Made by a program: the position numbers and the translations under genes
DNA from: Pseudomonas sp. 31-12
Lineage (GTDB): Bacteria > Pseudomonadota > Gammaproteobacteria > Pseudomonadales > Pseudomonadaceae
DNA length: 64,000 nt
NCBI RefSeq assembly: GCF_003151075.1
Contig: NZ_CP029482.1
Span: 5,270,001-5,334,000 of the forward strand
Reading direction: 5' to 3'
The notes under the pieces: model-generated
Database searches by the model: none
Told to the model about the DNA's origin: nothing
The model's input: the letters and a program-made list of their open reading frames with translations, nothing else
In this document: positions 44,246 to 53,263 of the stretch, in pieces
How positions within the stretch are numbered: the first letter of the stretch is position 1
How the letters are laid out: the number at the start of each line of letters is the position of its first letter

Positions 44246-44356
44246 ATGAGCAGCGTTCAGATCGGCCTTCTTTTGCTGTTGGGTATCAGCACGTTTGGCT
44301 TTGTAACGTTGTCGATTGACGTGTTGCGAGCGCGACGGATGAAGCAAGGCAAGTGA
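44246..44356 (+). CDS. Small single-pass membrane protein, 36 residues
   Basis: ATG at 44246 follows AGGGGAACACACC, a fair ribosome site. The product begins MSSVQIGLLLLLGISTFGFV and ends in a basic tail (RARRMKQGK), so it is one membrane helix with a positive cytosolic end. It is followed by a perfect hairpin 4 bases after the stop. Function unknown. The good start, strong hydrophobic segment and terminator-like structure argue it is real. Confidence 0.6.
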   Translation: MSSVQIGLLLLLGISTFGFVTLSIDVLRARRMKQGK

Positions 44357-44360
44357 CGTT

Positions 44361-44387
44361 CAAGAGGCGGACCCGGTCCGCCTCTTG
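44361..44387. terminator. Hairpin after the small membrane protein gene
   Basis: CAAGAGGCGGACC and its complement GGTCCGCCTCTTG overlap into a 27-base near-perfect palindrome. No T-run follows on either strand, so termination is uncertain. Confidence 0.5.
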
Positions 44388-44396
44388 ATGCGCTCG

Positions 44397-44882
44397 TCAG
44401 GCTTTGAGCGGTAGCCAGATTTCCAGAACGCCGGTATTGAGCTTCGGGTTGAAATCTTCGCTGTAGCGTTCGAACTCCGGGGCGTCTGCCGCTTCTTTAC
44501 CGGACTGCGGCAGCCAGGTTTTCCAGATGTACTGAAAGGTCGCGGGTAACTGGTCCAGCGAGCCTTTGTGCTCGAACACCGCGTAATGCTGGGGCTGAAC
44601 TTCGACCCAGCGGTACTTGTCGGGCAGGTCGTCGAGTTTGTCGATTTCGATGCCGGCGATGTATTCAAAACCACCTTTGCCATCAGGATTGCAGCAGATG
44701 CCGTAGGTCACTTCGCTTTTTTGGCCGGGGATCTTGCCAATCTCGGGAATGAATTTTTCCCAAAGCGCTGGGATGTCTTTGGTTGTAGCTGCGGTAAATC
44801 GACCACCGAGGCCTGCTATCAGCAGGAAGTGCCCGTGTTCAAAGCGTGGTTCGGCCGGTTTTACGCCTGTTTGCTCATCCAT
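44397..44882 (-). CDS. GyrI-like small-molecule-binding domain protein
   Basis: 161 residues. FLLIAGLGGRFTAATTKDIPALWEKFIPEIGK, YGICCNPDG and FEYIAGIEID, then a C-terminal FNPKLNTGVLEIWLPL all fit the GyrI/AraC-effector ligand-binding fold. No DNA-binding domain, so a stand-alone binder of small molecules. Single gene, divergent from nothing obvious. Confidence 0.82.
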   Translation of the reverse strand: MDEQTGVKPAEPRFEHGHFLLIAGLGGRFTAATTKDIPALWEKFIPEIGKIPGQKSEVTYGICCNPDGKGGFEYIAGIEIDKLDDLPDKYRWVEVQPQHYAVFEHKGSLDQLPATFQYIWKTWLPQSGKEAADAPEFERYSEDFNPKLNTGVLEIWLPLKA

Positions 44883-44950
44883 GACTCAACTCCTGAGACG
44901 AAAAAAGTGGGTTCGGCTGGGAGTATAGAAGCCAAACCCGATTCGCCCAA

Positions 44951-45613
44951 TTACAGGGCGTGCAACTGCTCGACGGCGCCGCTGCCAACGAACTCGTTGT
45001 AACCCGATAGGATCACGTAGACCGCGAAATAGCAGAAGATCGCCGCCGATGCCATGTAGGAGTAACGCAGCAGTTTGTCCCCCAGCAACTTGCCTCCATG
45101 GCTCGCGGCGAAGCACAACGCGACGCACCAGAGCACTCCGGCGCACAGAAAGCCACCGAGAAACAACGCAGAGCTGACGGCATCACCGCCACCGGAACGG
45201 GCGATCAACGTGCCGCCCACCGCCGCGAACCAGAGGATGGCGCTGGGTGACGACATGGCCAGGAAGATCCCGCGGAAAAACTCCTTCTGGTGAGAGTTCT
45301 GCCCCACTTCGGCGGACTGCGCCAGCACTGCTTCATGGTGAATCGCCGAATAAATCATCTTCGCCGCGAAATACACCAGCAACGCCGAACCGCCGATCCA
45401 CAGCACCCAGCGCACGGTTTCGTATTGCAGCAAAACGGTCATCCCCGCCAGCGCCAGCACCGCGTAAATCAGGTCACCGACACAGGTCCCCAAGCCCAAA
45501 GCAAAGCCTTGAAAATAGCCGCGCTGCATGGCCAACGTGATCATCGCGATATTGGCCACGCCGATATCCAGGCACAGCGAAAGGCTCAGCAGAAAGCCGC
45601 TGGTAAATTCCAT
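44951..45613 (-). CDS. LysE-family amino-acid/metabolite exporter
   Basis: 220 residues from ATG 45613. About six membrane segments. The start [19 protein letters not shown] and [19 protein letters not shown] carry the LysE G-x-x-x-G-D motif; later [18 protein letters not shown] is the P-K/S-A block of the family. Exports amino acids or homoserine-lactone-type compounds; substrate unknown. Divergent from alaC. Confidence 0.88.
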   Translation of the reverse strand: MEFTSGFLLSLSLCLDIGVANIAMITLAMQRGYFQGFALGLGTCVGDLIYAVLALAGMTVLLQYETVRWVLWIGGSALLVYFAAKMIYSAIHHEAVLAQSAEVGQNSHQKEFFRGIFLAMSSPSAILWFAAVGGTLIARSGGGDAVSSALFLGGFLCAGVLWCVALCFAASHGGKLLGDKLLRYSYMASAAIFCYFAVYVILSGYNEFVGSGAVEQLHAL

Positions 45614-45752
45614 CAACCGGGTTCCTTCGGACAAATTTGTTTACAGAGTCGCTGGACAGTGTGCCATACCAGCCCTTATCTTCCGCAACAGGCCACCGCA
45701 GTGGCCAGCGTCGCTCGGACGGTTCCGGGCGCTCACGTTATCCGAGGCACCA

Positions 45753-46970
45753 ATGGCTAACCCAGGTTCGCCGCGCCGCTTTGCGCGCATAGATCGACTC
45801 CCCCCTTACGTATTCAACATCACTGCCGAGCTGAAGATGGCCGCCCGTCGTCGTGGCGAAGACATCATCGACTTCAGCATGGGCAACCCTGATGGCCCTA
45901 CTCCGCCGCACATCGTCGAAAAACTGGTGACCGTCGCCCAGCGCGAAGACACCCACGGTTATTCGACGTCCAAGGGTATTCCGCGTCTGCGCCGAGCGAT
46001 TTCCAACTGGTACAAGGATCGCTACGCGGTCGACATCGACCCGGAAACCGAAGCCATTGTCACCATCGGTTCCAAGGAAGGCCTGGCGCATTTGATGCTG
46101 GCCACCCTCGACCAGGGCGATACCGTGCTGGTGCCGAACCCGAGCTACCCGATTCACATCTACGGTGCCGTGATTGCCGGCGCCCAGGTGCGTTCGGTGC
46201 CGCTGATCCCGGGCGTGGACTTCTTCGCCGAACTGGAAAGCGCGATTCGTGGCTCGATCCCGAAACCGAAAATGATGATCCTCGGCTTCCCGTCCAACCC
46301 TACGGCTCAATGCGTGGAGCTGGACTTCTTCGAGCGGGTGATCGCCCTCGCCAAGCAGTACGACGTTCTGGTGGTGCACGACCTGGCTTACGCCGACATC
46401 GTCTACGACGGCTGGAAAGCCCCGTCGATCATGCAGGTGCCGGGCGCCAAGGACATCGCGGTGGAGTTTTTCACCCTGTCCAAGAGCTACAACATGGCGG
46501 GCTGGCGCATCGGTTTCATGGTCGGCAACGCCGAACTGGTCAACGCCCTGGCGCGGATCAAGAGTTACCACGACTACGGCACGTTCACCCCGCTGCAGGT
46601 CGCGGCCATTGCGGCGCTGGAAGGTGATCAGCAGTGCGTCAAGGACATCGCCGAGCAGTACCGGCAGCGTCGCAACGTGTTGGTCAAAGGCCTGCATGAG
46701 TTGGGCTGGATGGTCGAGAATCCGAAAGCGTCGATGTACGTCTGGGCGAAGATTCCAGACGCCTATGCGCACCTGGGCTCGCTGGAGTTTGCCAAGAAGA
46801 TGCTCGCCGAGGCCAAAGTCTGCGTCTCGCCGGGTGTCGGGTTTGGTGAGTATGGGGATGATCATGTGCGCTTTGCGCTGATCGAAAACCAGGACCGGAT
46901 TCGTCAGGCTGTGCGCGGGATTCGCGGGATGTTTCGCGCGGATGGGCTAGTCACCAAAACCAACGCCTGA
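45753..46970 (+). CDS. alaC: Alanine transaminase AlaC (class I aminotransferase)
   Basis: 405 residues from ATG 45753 (GAGG upstream). PLP-dependent fold: [65 protein letters not shown], and the PLP lysine in [17 protein letters not shown]. These match AlaC (YfdZ), which makes alanine from pyruvate and glutamate. The [14 protein letters not shown] end is usual. Single gene, divergent from a LysE exporter gene. Confidence 0.93.
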   Translation: MANPGSPRRFARIDRLPPYVFNITAELKMAARRRGEDIIDFSMGNPDGPTPPHIVEKLVTVAQREDTHGYSTSKGIPRLRRAISNWYKDRYAVDIDPETEAIVTIGSKEGLAHLMLATLDQGDTVLVPNPSYPIHIYGAVIAGAQVRSVPLIPGVDFFAELESAIRGSIPKPKMMILGFPSNPTAQCVELDFFERVIALAKQYDVLVVHDLAYADIVYDGWKAPSIMQVPGAKDIAVEFFTLSKSYNMAGWRIGFMVGNAELVNALARIKSYHDYGTFTPLQVAAIAALEGDQQCVKDIAEQYRQRRNVLVKGLHELGWMVENPKASMYVWAKIPDAYAHLGSLEFAKKMLAEAKVCVSPGVGFGEYGDDHVRFALIENQDRIRQAVRGIRGMFRADGLVTKTNA

Positions 46971-46979
46971 CACAAAAAA

Positions 46980-47072
46980 CTGTGGGAGCTGGCTTGCCAG
47001 CGATGAGGGCTTAACATTCAACGAAGATGCTGAATGTAAGTCCGCCATCGCGGGCAAGCCCGCTCCCACCTG
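46980..47072. repeat. Paired inverted REP-type repeat (non-identical arms)
   Basis: TGTGGGAGCTGGCTTGCCAGCGATG at left and CATCGCGGGCAAGCCCGCTCCCAC at right. The arms come from different subfamilies (GCTGGC versus GCGGGC). Confidence 0.82.
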
Positions 47073-47083
47073 TTTTGCAGCGT

Positions 47084-48436
47084 TTAGACGAACATCGACA
47101 GCAGCAGGATAAAGCCCAGCGCAACGATGGACAGGATGGTTTCCATCGCGGTCCAGGTCTTGAAGGTTTCCGCCACGGTCATGTTGAAGTACTGCTTCAC
47201 CAGCCAGAAACCGGCGTCGTTGACGTGAGACAGGATCAACGAACCGGCACCTGTGGCCAGCACCAGCAGCTCCCGGTTCACACCCGGAATCATCCCCACC
47301 ACCGGCACCACGATGCCCGCGCCAGTAATGGTCGCCACGGTCGCCGAACCGGTCGCGATACGAATCACCGCCGCCACCAGCCAGGCCAGCAGGATTGGCG
47401 AGATCTGCGCTTCCACCGCCATGTGGCCGATCACGTCACCCACACCGCTGGTGACCAGCATCTGCTTGAAGCCACCACCGGCACCGATGATCAGAATGAT
47501 CGCGGCGGTTGGCGCAAGGCTGGCATCCAGCCATTTGAGCATCTGGTTAGAGCCAATGCCCTGCTTGTAACCGAAGGTGTACAGCGACAGCAGCAACGCC
47601 AGCAGGAGAGCCGAGATAGGGTGACCGATCAGGTCCATGAAGGTGCGGAAGAAGTTACCGTCCGGCAGCACCACATCGGCAAAGGTCTTGAGCAACATCA
47701 GGAAAACCGGCGACAGCACGGTGATCAAGGTGATGGAGAAACTCGGGAGATCGGCAGAGTCGTTTTCACGTGCCAGTTGATCCACCAGTTCCTGGTTAGG
47801 ATGACCGGGGATGTATTTTGCTATGAACGTGCCGTAGATCGGACCGGCAATAATGGCCGTCGGCAGCGCAACAATCAGACCGTAAAGAATGGTTTTACCG
47901 ATGTCGGCACCGAACACGCCAATGGCCAGCAACGGACCCGGGTGCGGCGGAACCAGGCCGTGCACGGCGGATAGACCGGCCAGCAGCGGGATACCGATCT
48001 TGATGATCGACACACCGGTACGCCGGGCGACGATGAACACCAGCGGGATCAGCAGCACGAAGCCGATTTCGAAGAACAGCGGAATACCGACCAGGAACGC
48101 GGCGAACATCATCGCCCACTGCACCTTGTCCTTGCCGAACGCACGAATCAGGGTCTGGGCAATCTGATCCGCCCCGCCCGACTCGGCCATCATTTTGCCG
48201 AGCATGGTGCCCAGCGCAAGGATGATCCCGACGAAACCGAGCACCCCACCGAAGCCGTCCTGGAACGCCTTGATGATGGTGCCGATCGGCATGCCGGAAG
48301 TCAGCCCGAGAAAGGCTGCGGCGATGATCAGGGCAATAAAGGGGTGGAGCTTGAACTTGGTGATCAGGACGATAAGCCCGATCACCGTGACCACTGCATC
48401 GAGCAGCAGGAACGTCTCGTGGGACATGCCAAACAT
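47084..48436 (-). CDS. gntT: Gluconate:H+ symporter GntT (GntP family)
   Basis: 450 residues from ATG 48436 (AGGAG nine bases upstream). About twelve membrane segments. GntP-family blocks are visible: FIALIIAAAFLGLTSGMP, GFGGVLGFVGIILALG, MMAESGGADQIAQTLI, HGLVPPHPGPLLAIG and RIATGSATVATIT. Imports gluconate with protons. Same direction as gntK, 82 bases downstream of it, with a GntR box in the gap, so it can be transcribed from its own promoter. Confidence 0.92.
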   Translation of the reverse strand: MFGMSHETFLLLDAVVTVIGLIVLITKFKLHPFIALIIAAAFLGLTSGMPIGTIIKAFQDGFGGVLGFVGIILALGTMLGKMMAESGGADQIAQTLIRAFGKDKVQWAMMFAAFLVGIPLFFEIGFVLLIPLVFIVARRTGVSIIKIGIPLLAGLSAVHGLVPPHPGPLLAIGVFGADIGKTILYGLIVALPTAIIAGPIYGTFIAKYIPGHPNQELVDQLARENDSADLPSFSITLITVLSPVFLMLLKTFADVVLPDGNFFRTFMDLIGHPISALLLALLLSLYTFGYKQGIGSNQMLKWLDASLAPTAAIILIIGAGGGFKQMLVTSGVGDVIGHMAVEAQISPILLAWLVAAVIRIATGSATVATITGAGIVVPVVGMIPGVNRELLVLATGAGSLILSHVNDAGFWLVKQYFNMTVAETFKTWTAMETILSIVALGFILLLSMFV

Positions 48437-48493
48437 TAGGGGTGTCTCCTGGTTGTTGTTGTTATTAAAGCGAGGAATTCGCAAGCCATAAGG

Positions 48494-48509
48494 ACAGCGC
48501 TATCTCTTC
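48494..48509. promoter_or_regulatory. GntR operator in front of gntT
   Basis: ACAGCGCTATCTCTTC; on the reverse strand it ends in ATAGCGCTGT, the conserved half shared with the two other boxes in this regulon. The other half differs from the other two sites. Confidence 0.65.
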
Positions 48510-48518
48510 TGGCAAAAC

Positions 48519-49052
48519 TCATACGGCTTGTTTCAGGCCATGAGCCTGCCACCAGTCATGGGCTTGCTTCGCCAATTGCTCGACGCTGTGGTTCGAAGCG
48601 TCCAGAGCCAGGGTCAAGGGCTCGCCAACGGGCGATTCAAGGGTGGCGAACTGGCTGTCGATCAACGTCGACGGCATGAAGTGGCCCGGCCGATGGGAGA
48701 CACGATCAGCGGCGACTTCCGGGGTCAGTTCAAGAAACACGAAGCCCAGGCCCGGCAAGGCGCTGCGCAGGCGTTCGCGGTAAATGTGTTTGAGGGCCGA
48801 GCAAGTCAGCACCGGGCGCTGGCCTTGGGCGTCAACGCGGCGCAGTTCATCGCACAGGCTGTCGAGCCAGCCGGCACGGTCGTCGTCGTTCAGGGGGATC
48901 CCCGCGCTCATCTTTTCGATATTGGCGGCAGGGTGGAAAGTGTCGCCTTCAATGGCGGTCGCGCCGCTGAGTTGGCACAAGGCCTCGCTGACGCAAGTCT
49001 TGCCGCAACCGGCAACGCCCATGATGACCAGGGCGGTGATGGGATGATTCAT
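48519..49052 (-). CDS. gntK: Gluconokinase GntK
   Basis: 177 residues. Walker A GVAGCGKT near the start, EGDTFHPAANIEKMSAGIPLNDDDR (substrate-binding region) and TCSALKHIYRERLR are signatures of gluconate kinase, which makes 6-phosphogluconate from gluconate and ATP. First gene of the gntK-gntT pair. A GntR box lies just upstream. Confidence 0.93.
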   Translation of the reverse strand: MNHPITALVIMGVAGCGKTCVSEALCQLSGATAIEGDTFHPAANIEKMSAGIPLNDDDRAGWLDSLCDELRRVDAQGQRPVLTCSALKHIYRERLRSALPGLGFVFLELTPEVAADRVSHRPGHFMPSTLIDSQFATLESPVGEPLTLALDASNHSVEQLAKQAHDWWQAHGLKQAV

Positions 49053-49071
49053 GTAACACCTCAGCGCGCAG

Positions 49072-49087
49072 ACAGCGCTACCTTTGC
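49072..49087. promoter_or_regulatory. GntR operator in front of gntK
   Basis: ACAGCGCTACCTTTGC (reverse: GCAAAGGTAGCGCTGT) starts 20 bases before the gntK ATG. It fits the Pseudomonas GntR motif AC-N-AAG-N-TAGCGCT except for the first base. Confidence 0.75.
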
Positions 49088-49222
49088 CGGTTATGACACT
49101 AGAACAAAGGTAGAAGTTGCCGACGCCTTCTTGTCATTTTTGTGGGTTGCAGCATGTTCGTTCCCAATGCCAAAAAGCGGGGATCAGGCAAACCCCGCTC
49201 ACGCATTTGCAGCTGCATCGAG

Positions 49223-49238
49223 ACAGCGCTACCTTAGT
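49223..49238. promoter_or_regulatory. GntR operator in front of gntR
   Basis: ACAGCGCTACCTTAGT (reverse: ACTAAGGTAGCGCTGT) starts 45 bases before the gntR ATG and fits AC-N-AAG-N-TAGCGCT fully. Confidence 0.78.
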
Positions 49239-49267
49239 GCCTCGAATTTTGTTTGGCAAGCCGTCCG

Positions 49268-50299
49268 ATGATCTCCCCTAAAAACGATAAAAATACGCGC
49301 ACCACTGGCCGCCCTACCCTGAACGAAGTGGCACGCTTGGCCGGTGTCAGCCCGATCACCGCCTCCCGCGCCCTGCGGGGCGTCAGCACGGTGGCCACCG
49401 AACTGGTGGAAAAAGTGCAGAAAGCGGCCGCTGAACTCAACTACGTGGTCAACCCTGCCGCCCGCGCGCTGGCCTCGGCCCAGAGCCATTCGGTGGTGGT
49501 TCTGGTGCCTTCGCTGTCCAACTTGCTGTTCATCGATACGCTGGAAGCCATTCATCAGGTTTTGCGTCCCAAGGGCTTCGAAGTGCTCATCGGCAACTTC
49601 CATTATTCGCGTGACGAAGAAGAAAACCTGCTGCGCAATTACATGGCGTATCAGCCACGCGGTTTGCTGCTCACCGGTTTCGATCGCACGGAAAGTTCGC
49701 GCCGGATGATCGAGGCGAGCAACATTCCGTGCGTGTACATGATGGAACTGGACAGCGCGGCCGGGCTCAATTGCGTGGGTTTTTCGCAACTCGCTGCGGG
49801 TGAAACGGCGGCGCAACACTTGCTGTCCCGTGGGCGCAAACGCCTGGCCTACATTGGCGCGCAACTGGATCAACGCACCCTGCTGCGTGGCGAGGGTTTT
49901 CGCAAAGCCCTGCAAAAGGCCGGCTTGTATGACCCGGACCTGGAAGTGCTGACGCCACGGGCTTCGTCCGTCGGCCTGGGCGGCGAGCTGTTTCTTCAAT
50001 TGATGGCCAGTCATCCTGATGTGGATGCGATCTTCTTCGGCAACGACGACCTGGCCCAGGGCGCACTGCTTGAAGCCATGCGCTGCGGGATCAAAATCCC
50101 CGAACGTGTAGCGATCCTCGGTTTCAACGACCTGCCCGCCTCAGCACACATGGTGCCGCGCTTGAGCAGCATCAGCACCCCGCGCGAGGCGATTGGCCGG
50201 CGTTCGGCGGAGTTGATGCTGATGTTGCTGGCGGGGAATCCGGTGGCGAAACCGGTGCAAGACATGGGGTTTGAGTTGAAGGTGCGCGAGAGCACCTGA
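49268..50299 (+). CDS. gntR: LacI-family gluconate regulator GntR
   Basis: 343 residues from ATG 49268. Helix-turn-helix: TLNEVARLAGVSPITASRALRG, hinge PAARALA, then a periplasmic-binding-like domain (SHSVVVLVPSLSNLLFID, GFDRTESSRRMIE, FFGNDDLAQGALL). GntR represses gntK and gntT until gluconate binds. It is divergent from gntK, and the gap holds two matching operators. Confidence 0.92.
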   Translation: MISPKNDKNTRTTGRPTLNEVARLAGVSPITASRALRGVSTVATELVEKVQKAAAELNYVVNPAARALASAQSHSVVVLVPSLSNLLFIDTLEAIHQVLRPKGFEVLIGNFHYSRDEEENLLRNYMAYQPRGLLLTGFDRTESSRRMIEASNIPCVYMMELDSAAGLNCVGFSQLAAGETAAQHLLSRGRKRLAYIGAQLDQRTLLRGEGFRKALQKAGLYDPDLEVLTPRASSVGLGGELFLQLMASHPDVDAIFFGNDDLAQGALLEAMRCGIKIPERVAILGFNDLPASAHMVPRLSSISTPREAIGRRSAELMLMLLAGNPVAKPVQDMGFELKVREST

Positions 50300-50340
50300 T
50301 ACCGCCTTCCAGCTGAAATGGATGATGTCAGTCACTGCGC

Positions 50341-50365
50341 CTTCGCGAGCAAGCCCGCTCCCACC
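50341..50365. repeat. Single REP-type element
   Basis: CTTCGCGAGCAAGCCCGCTCCCAC, unpaired, between the gntR stop and the convergent LysR gene. Confidence 0.7.
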
Positions 50366-50380
50366 GGAATCACCGCATGC

Positions 50381-51253
50381 TCAGCGTCCCATCAACTCCA
50401 CAAACGCCAACGCGCCTTTCTGCAACGGCTGGCTCTTGAGCCACACCGCGTGCACCGGCAGCACCAAACCGTTCTCGATGTTGCGAAAACTCAGGCGCTT
50501 GAGCCTTCCGGCATCGAGCAAAGGCTGCACCACCGACAACGGAAAATTGCCCCAGCCCAACCCGGCTTCGACCATGTCCAGCGCCATGGCCAGGGTGTCA
50601 GTGCGCCAATAGGATTCGCCCACCAAGGGCCGGGTTTCACTGATCGGCAAGTCACAACTGGCAACGATGATTTGCCGCACGTGAACCAGATCCTCCAGAA
50701 ACAGATCCTCGCCCTGAAACAGCGGATTGTCCGCCGCCAGCGTGGCGATCATCCGCTCTGTACCGACGAACTGAAATCGCTCCAGTACGTTCATGCTCAA
50801 CCCGGCGAACGCCAGGCAAACACTGACGCGGCCGCAGTGGAGCATCGCCAGCACATCGTCCTGGGGCGCGCTGAGTACTTCTATTTCCAGTAGCGGATGA
50901 CGCTCGGCGATGACCTTGATCGCGGCCAGCAAACGGCGCTTGTCGAGGTCTGCCACGACGCCAATCGACAACTTGCTTTCCAGCCCCAGCGACAGTTCGA
51001 TCGCATGCACTTGCAGCTGCTTGAGTTGTTCGGCGATCAACCGCGCGTGCGGCACCAGCGCGCTGGCCATCGCCGTCGGCACCGGTTCGCGATGGCTGCG
51101 ATCGAACAGCGGATAACCGAGCTCTGCCTCCAGATTGGCAATGCCCATGCTCACCGCCGACGGCACTTTACCCAACGCACGCGCTGCCGCGGAAAACGAG
51201 CCGCGCTCGATCACGGCAAGGAACAACTCGATGCTGTCGCTGTTGAAATTCAT
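50381..51253 (-). CDS. LysR-family regulator divergent from the second PACE gene
   Basis: 290 residues from ATG 51253 (AGGACGAGGG upstream). Helix-turn-helix: RGSFSAAARALGKVPSAVSMGIANLE. Its effector part (ESKLSIGVVADLDK) resembles that of the LysR gene at 38637. Located 121 bases from the PACE gene at 51375 and divergent from it. Confidence 0.88.
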   Translation of the reverse strand: MNFNSDSIELFLAVIERGSFSAAARALGKVPSAVSMGIANLEAELGYPLFDRSHREPVPTAMASALVPHARLIAEQLKQLQVHAIELSLGLESKLSIGVVADLDKRRLLAAIKVIAERHPLLEIEVLSAPQDDVLAMLHCGRVSVCLAFAGLSMNVLERFQFVGTERMIATLAADNPLFQGEDLFLEDLVHVRQIIVASCDLPISETRPLVGESYWRTDTLAMALDMVEAGLGWGNFPLSVVQPLLDAGRLKRLSFRNIENGLVLPVHAVWLKSQPLQKGALAFVELMGR

Positions 51254-51374
51254 CCCTCGTCCTATCAATAAAACTGAAAGCTACTGACTTTTTCTGTCAG
51301 CTCTATTGAAGCTATCTTTCGCCGCCTTCGCCAGTGCTCCTGGCTTCAAGTTCGCAAAAAAGAGGCAAATCTGC

Positions 51375-51806
51375 ATGCAAGGCGTTAAACGCAAACTGGT
51401 CTACGTGTCGCTGTACGAAGTCATCGGCATGACGATTTCGGCACTGGGCCTGGCCCTGTTGTCAGGCACCTCGCCGGGCAGCACTGGCCCATTGGCAGTC
51501 ATCATCACCACCATCGCGGTGACCTGGAATTTCATCTACACCTCGTTGTTCGAACGCTGGGAAAGCCGCCAGCCATCGCGCACGCGCACCGTTAAACGGC
51601 GCATCGCCCATGCCGTGGGATTTCAACTAACCTTGATAGTGTTTCTCATCCCACTGATCGCCTGGTGGATGAACATCAGCCTGGTGCAAGCCTTCCTGCT
51701 GGATCTGGCGCTGATTATTTTCATCCCGTGCTACACCTTCGCGTTCAACTGGCTGTTTGATCGCACCTTTGGGTTGCCGGCCTCGGCACTGCCGGATCCG
51801 GTTTGA
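51375..51806 (+). CDS. PACE-family multidrug/biocide efflux transporter (second copy)
   Basis: 143 residues from ATG 51375 (AGAGG upstream). Two BTP repeats: KRKLVYVSLYEVIGMTISALG with WNFIYTSLFERWE, then KRRIAHAVGFQLTLIVFLIPLI with FAFNWLFDRTF. The R-x-x-H-A-x-x-F-E/Q site is kept in the second repeat, though the first PACE gene has E (HALLFEG) where this one has Q (HAVGFQL). Substrate unknown. Confidence 0.88.
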   Translation: MQGVKRKLVYVSLYEVIGMTISALGLALLSGTSPGSTGPLAVIITTIAVTWNFIYTSLFERWESRQPSRTRTVKRRIAHAVGFQLTLIVFLIPLIAWWMNISLVQAFLLDLALIIFIPCYTFAFNWLFDRTFGLPASALPDPV

Positions 51807-51863
51807 AAACCACGCAAAGTCTGTCAGATTCCTGAAGCGTCGAATCGCTAACGGAGTAGCTCA

Positions 51864-52496
51864 ATGGAACATGCACTGAAAATCCTCGGTAAAGCGTCAT
51901 CCATCAACGTCAGAAAGGTCCTGTGGACCTGTGAGGAACTGGGCGTTACCTACGAACGTGAGGACTGGGGCGGCGGTTATGCGTCCACCCATACGCCGGA
52001 GTTTCTCCGGCTAAATCCCAATGCCCAAGTGCCGGTGATCATTGACGACGCGGGCGTACTGTGGGAGTCCAACACCATCTGCCGCTACCTGGCCGGCAAG
52101 CACCACAACACCGAGCTGTTACCGCACGATCCGGCGGCACGCGCTCGGATCGAGCAGTGGATGGACTGGCAAGCCACCGAACTCAATGCCTCATGGAGCT
52201 ACGCGTTCACGGCCCTGGTCCGCAAGGATCCGGAGTTCCAGGATCCGCATCACATTGCCGCCGGTGTACGTGGCTGGAACCAGAAGATGGGCATCCTCGA
52301 GCACCAGCTCACGACCACCAAAGCGTATGTCGCCGGCCCACGTTTCACCCTGGCCGACATCGTCATCGGACTGTCCGTCAACCGCTGGTTGATGACGCCG
52401 ATGGAGCGGCCCGACTACCCGGCCATCGACGAGTATTTTCAACGACTGGCACAACGTCCGGGCTTCCTCAAATACGGCTGCAATGGCTTGCCTTAA
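51864..52496 (+). CDS. Glutathione S-transferase
   Basis: 210 residues. N-terminal thioredoxin-like domain with KILGKASSINVRKVLWTCEELG, where the serine (SSINV) is the likely glutathione-activating residue, and the cis-proline/ES motif VPVIIDDAGVLWESNTICRYLA. The all-helical C-terminal domain ends FLKYGCNG. Single gene. Substrate unknown. Confidence 0.88.
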   Translation: MEHALKILGKASSINVRKVLWTCEELGVTYEREDWGGGYASTHTPEFLRLNPNAQVPVIIDDAGVLWESNTICRYLAGKHHNTELLPHDPAARARIEQWMDWQATELNASWSYAFTALVRKDPEFQDPHHIAAGVRGWNQKMGILEHQLTTTKAYVAGPRFTLADIVIGLSVNRWLMTPMERPDYPAIDEYFQRLAQRPGFLKYGCNGLP

Positions 52497-52655
52497 TGCC
52501 AATGCTGCTTGCCGCCGGGCGGCAAAGGTTAACCGCAAAACCTGCGCCGCCCGCCTCGAAAAACCTGTAACTAGCTGACACATATAGTATTTTTTATATA
52601 GGCATACTATTTGCTCAACGCACTGCACCACAAACACCTACAAGGTCGACTCACT

Positions 52656-53186
52656 ATGTTGGTCAGTGAAAAACAAATACAAATGATCCCCTTGTCCAAG
52701 CGGCCGGGGAAGAACTCGACCGCCGAAGCCGCTGACGGACTTCAGGGTGCGATGCTGCAAACGTTGCAAAGCAACGTTCAGGCGAAAGCTGCGCAGATAG
52801 AGCAATCGGCCACCCAAAACGCCACGCAGCAAGTCAGTGAGGCGAGCAGAATCAGCGACAACGTCGATGAAGCGTTCGCGAAAACCCGCGTGGAGCTGCA
52901 AGCCACGTCCGCCAAACTACCGGCCGATGTTCAATTGGCCTCGGACGCCTTCAAGGAATACATGAGCAAAACCCCGGAAGAGCGCATGCAAGACGCCATT
53001 CTGGAAGAGATGGGTTTGACGAAAGAAGAAGTGGAGCAAATGCCGCCGGAGAAACAGCAGGCGATTGCTAAAGAGATGGCCGAGCGCATGGAGGACAAGA
53101 TCAAACTGGCGCAGGCGGAGAAAGAAAACGCCAGCAGTGAAAAAGGCAGCAGCCAGGTGGTCGACAAGTTTCTTGCTTCGCTTTAA
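52656..53186 (+). CDS. Hypothetical protein, helical and glutamine-rich
   Basis: 176 residues from ATG 52656 (an upstream in-frame ATG at 52611 is less likely). Rich in Gln, Ala and Ser in the first half (LQTLQSNVQAKAAQIEQ), charged in the second: MGLTKEEVEQMPPEKQQAIAKEM then KIKLAQAEKENASSEKGSS. No signal peptide or membrane segment. I do not recognise a family, although similar short helical proteins recur in Pseudomonas. Confidence 0.6.
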   Translation: MLVSEKQIQMIPLSKRPGKNSTAEAADGLQGAMLQTLQSNVQAKAAQIEQSATQNATQQVSEASRISDNVDEAFAKTRVELQATSAKLPADVQLASDAFKEYMSKTPEERMQDAILEEMGLTKEEVEQMPPEKQQAIAKEMAERMEDKIKLAQAEKENASSEKGSSQVVDKFLASL

Positions 53187-53263
53187 CCGCTGGAGCAACG
53201 CTTCTTATGTAGCAGCTGGTGCAGACTGCGTCCGGCTGCTAAAAAGAACGCGGCGCGATTGGG

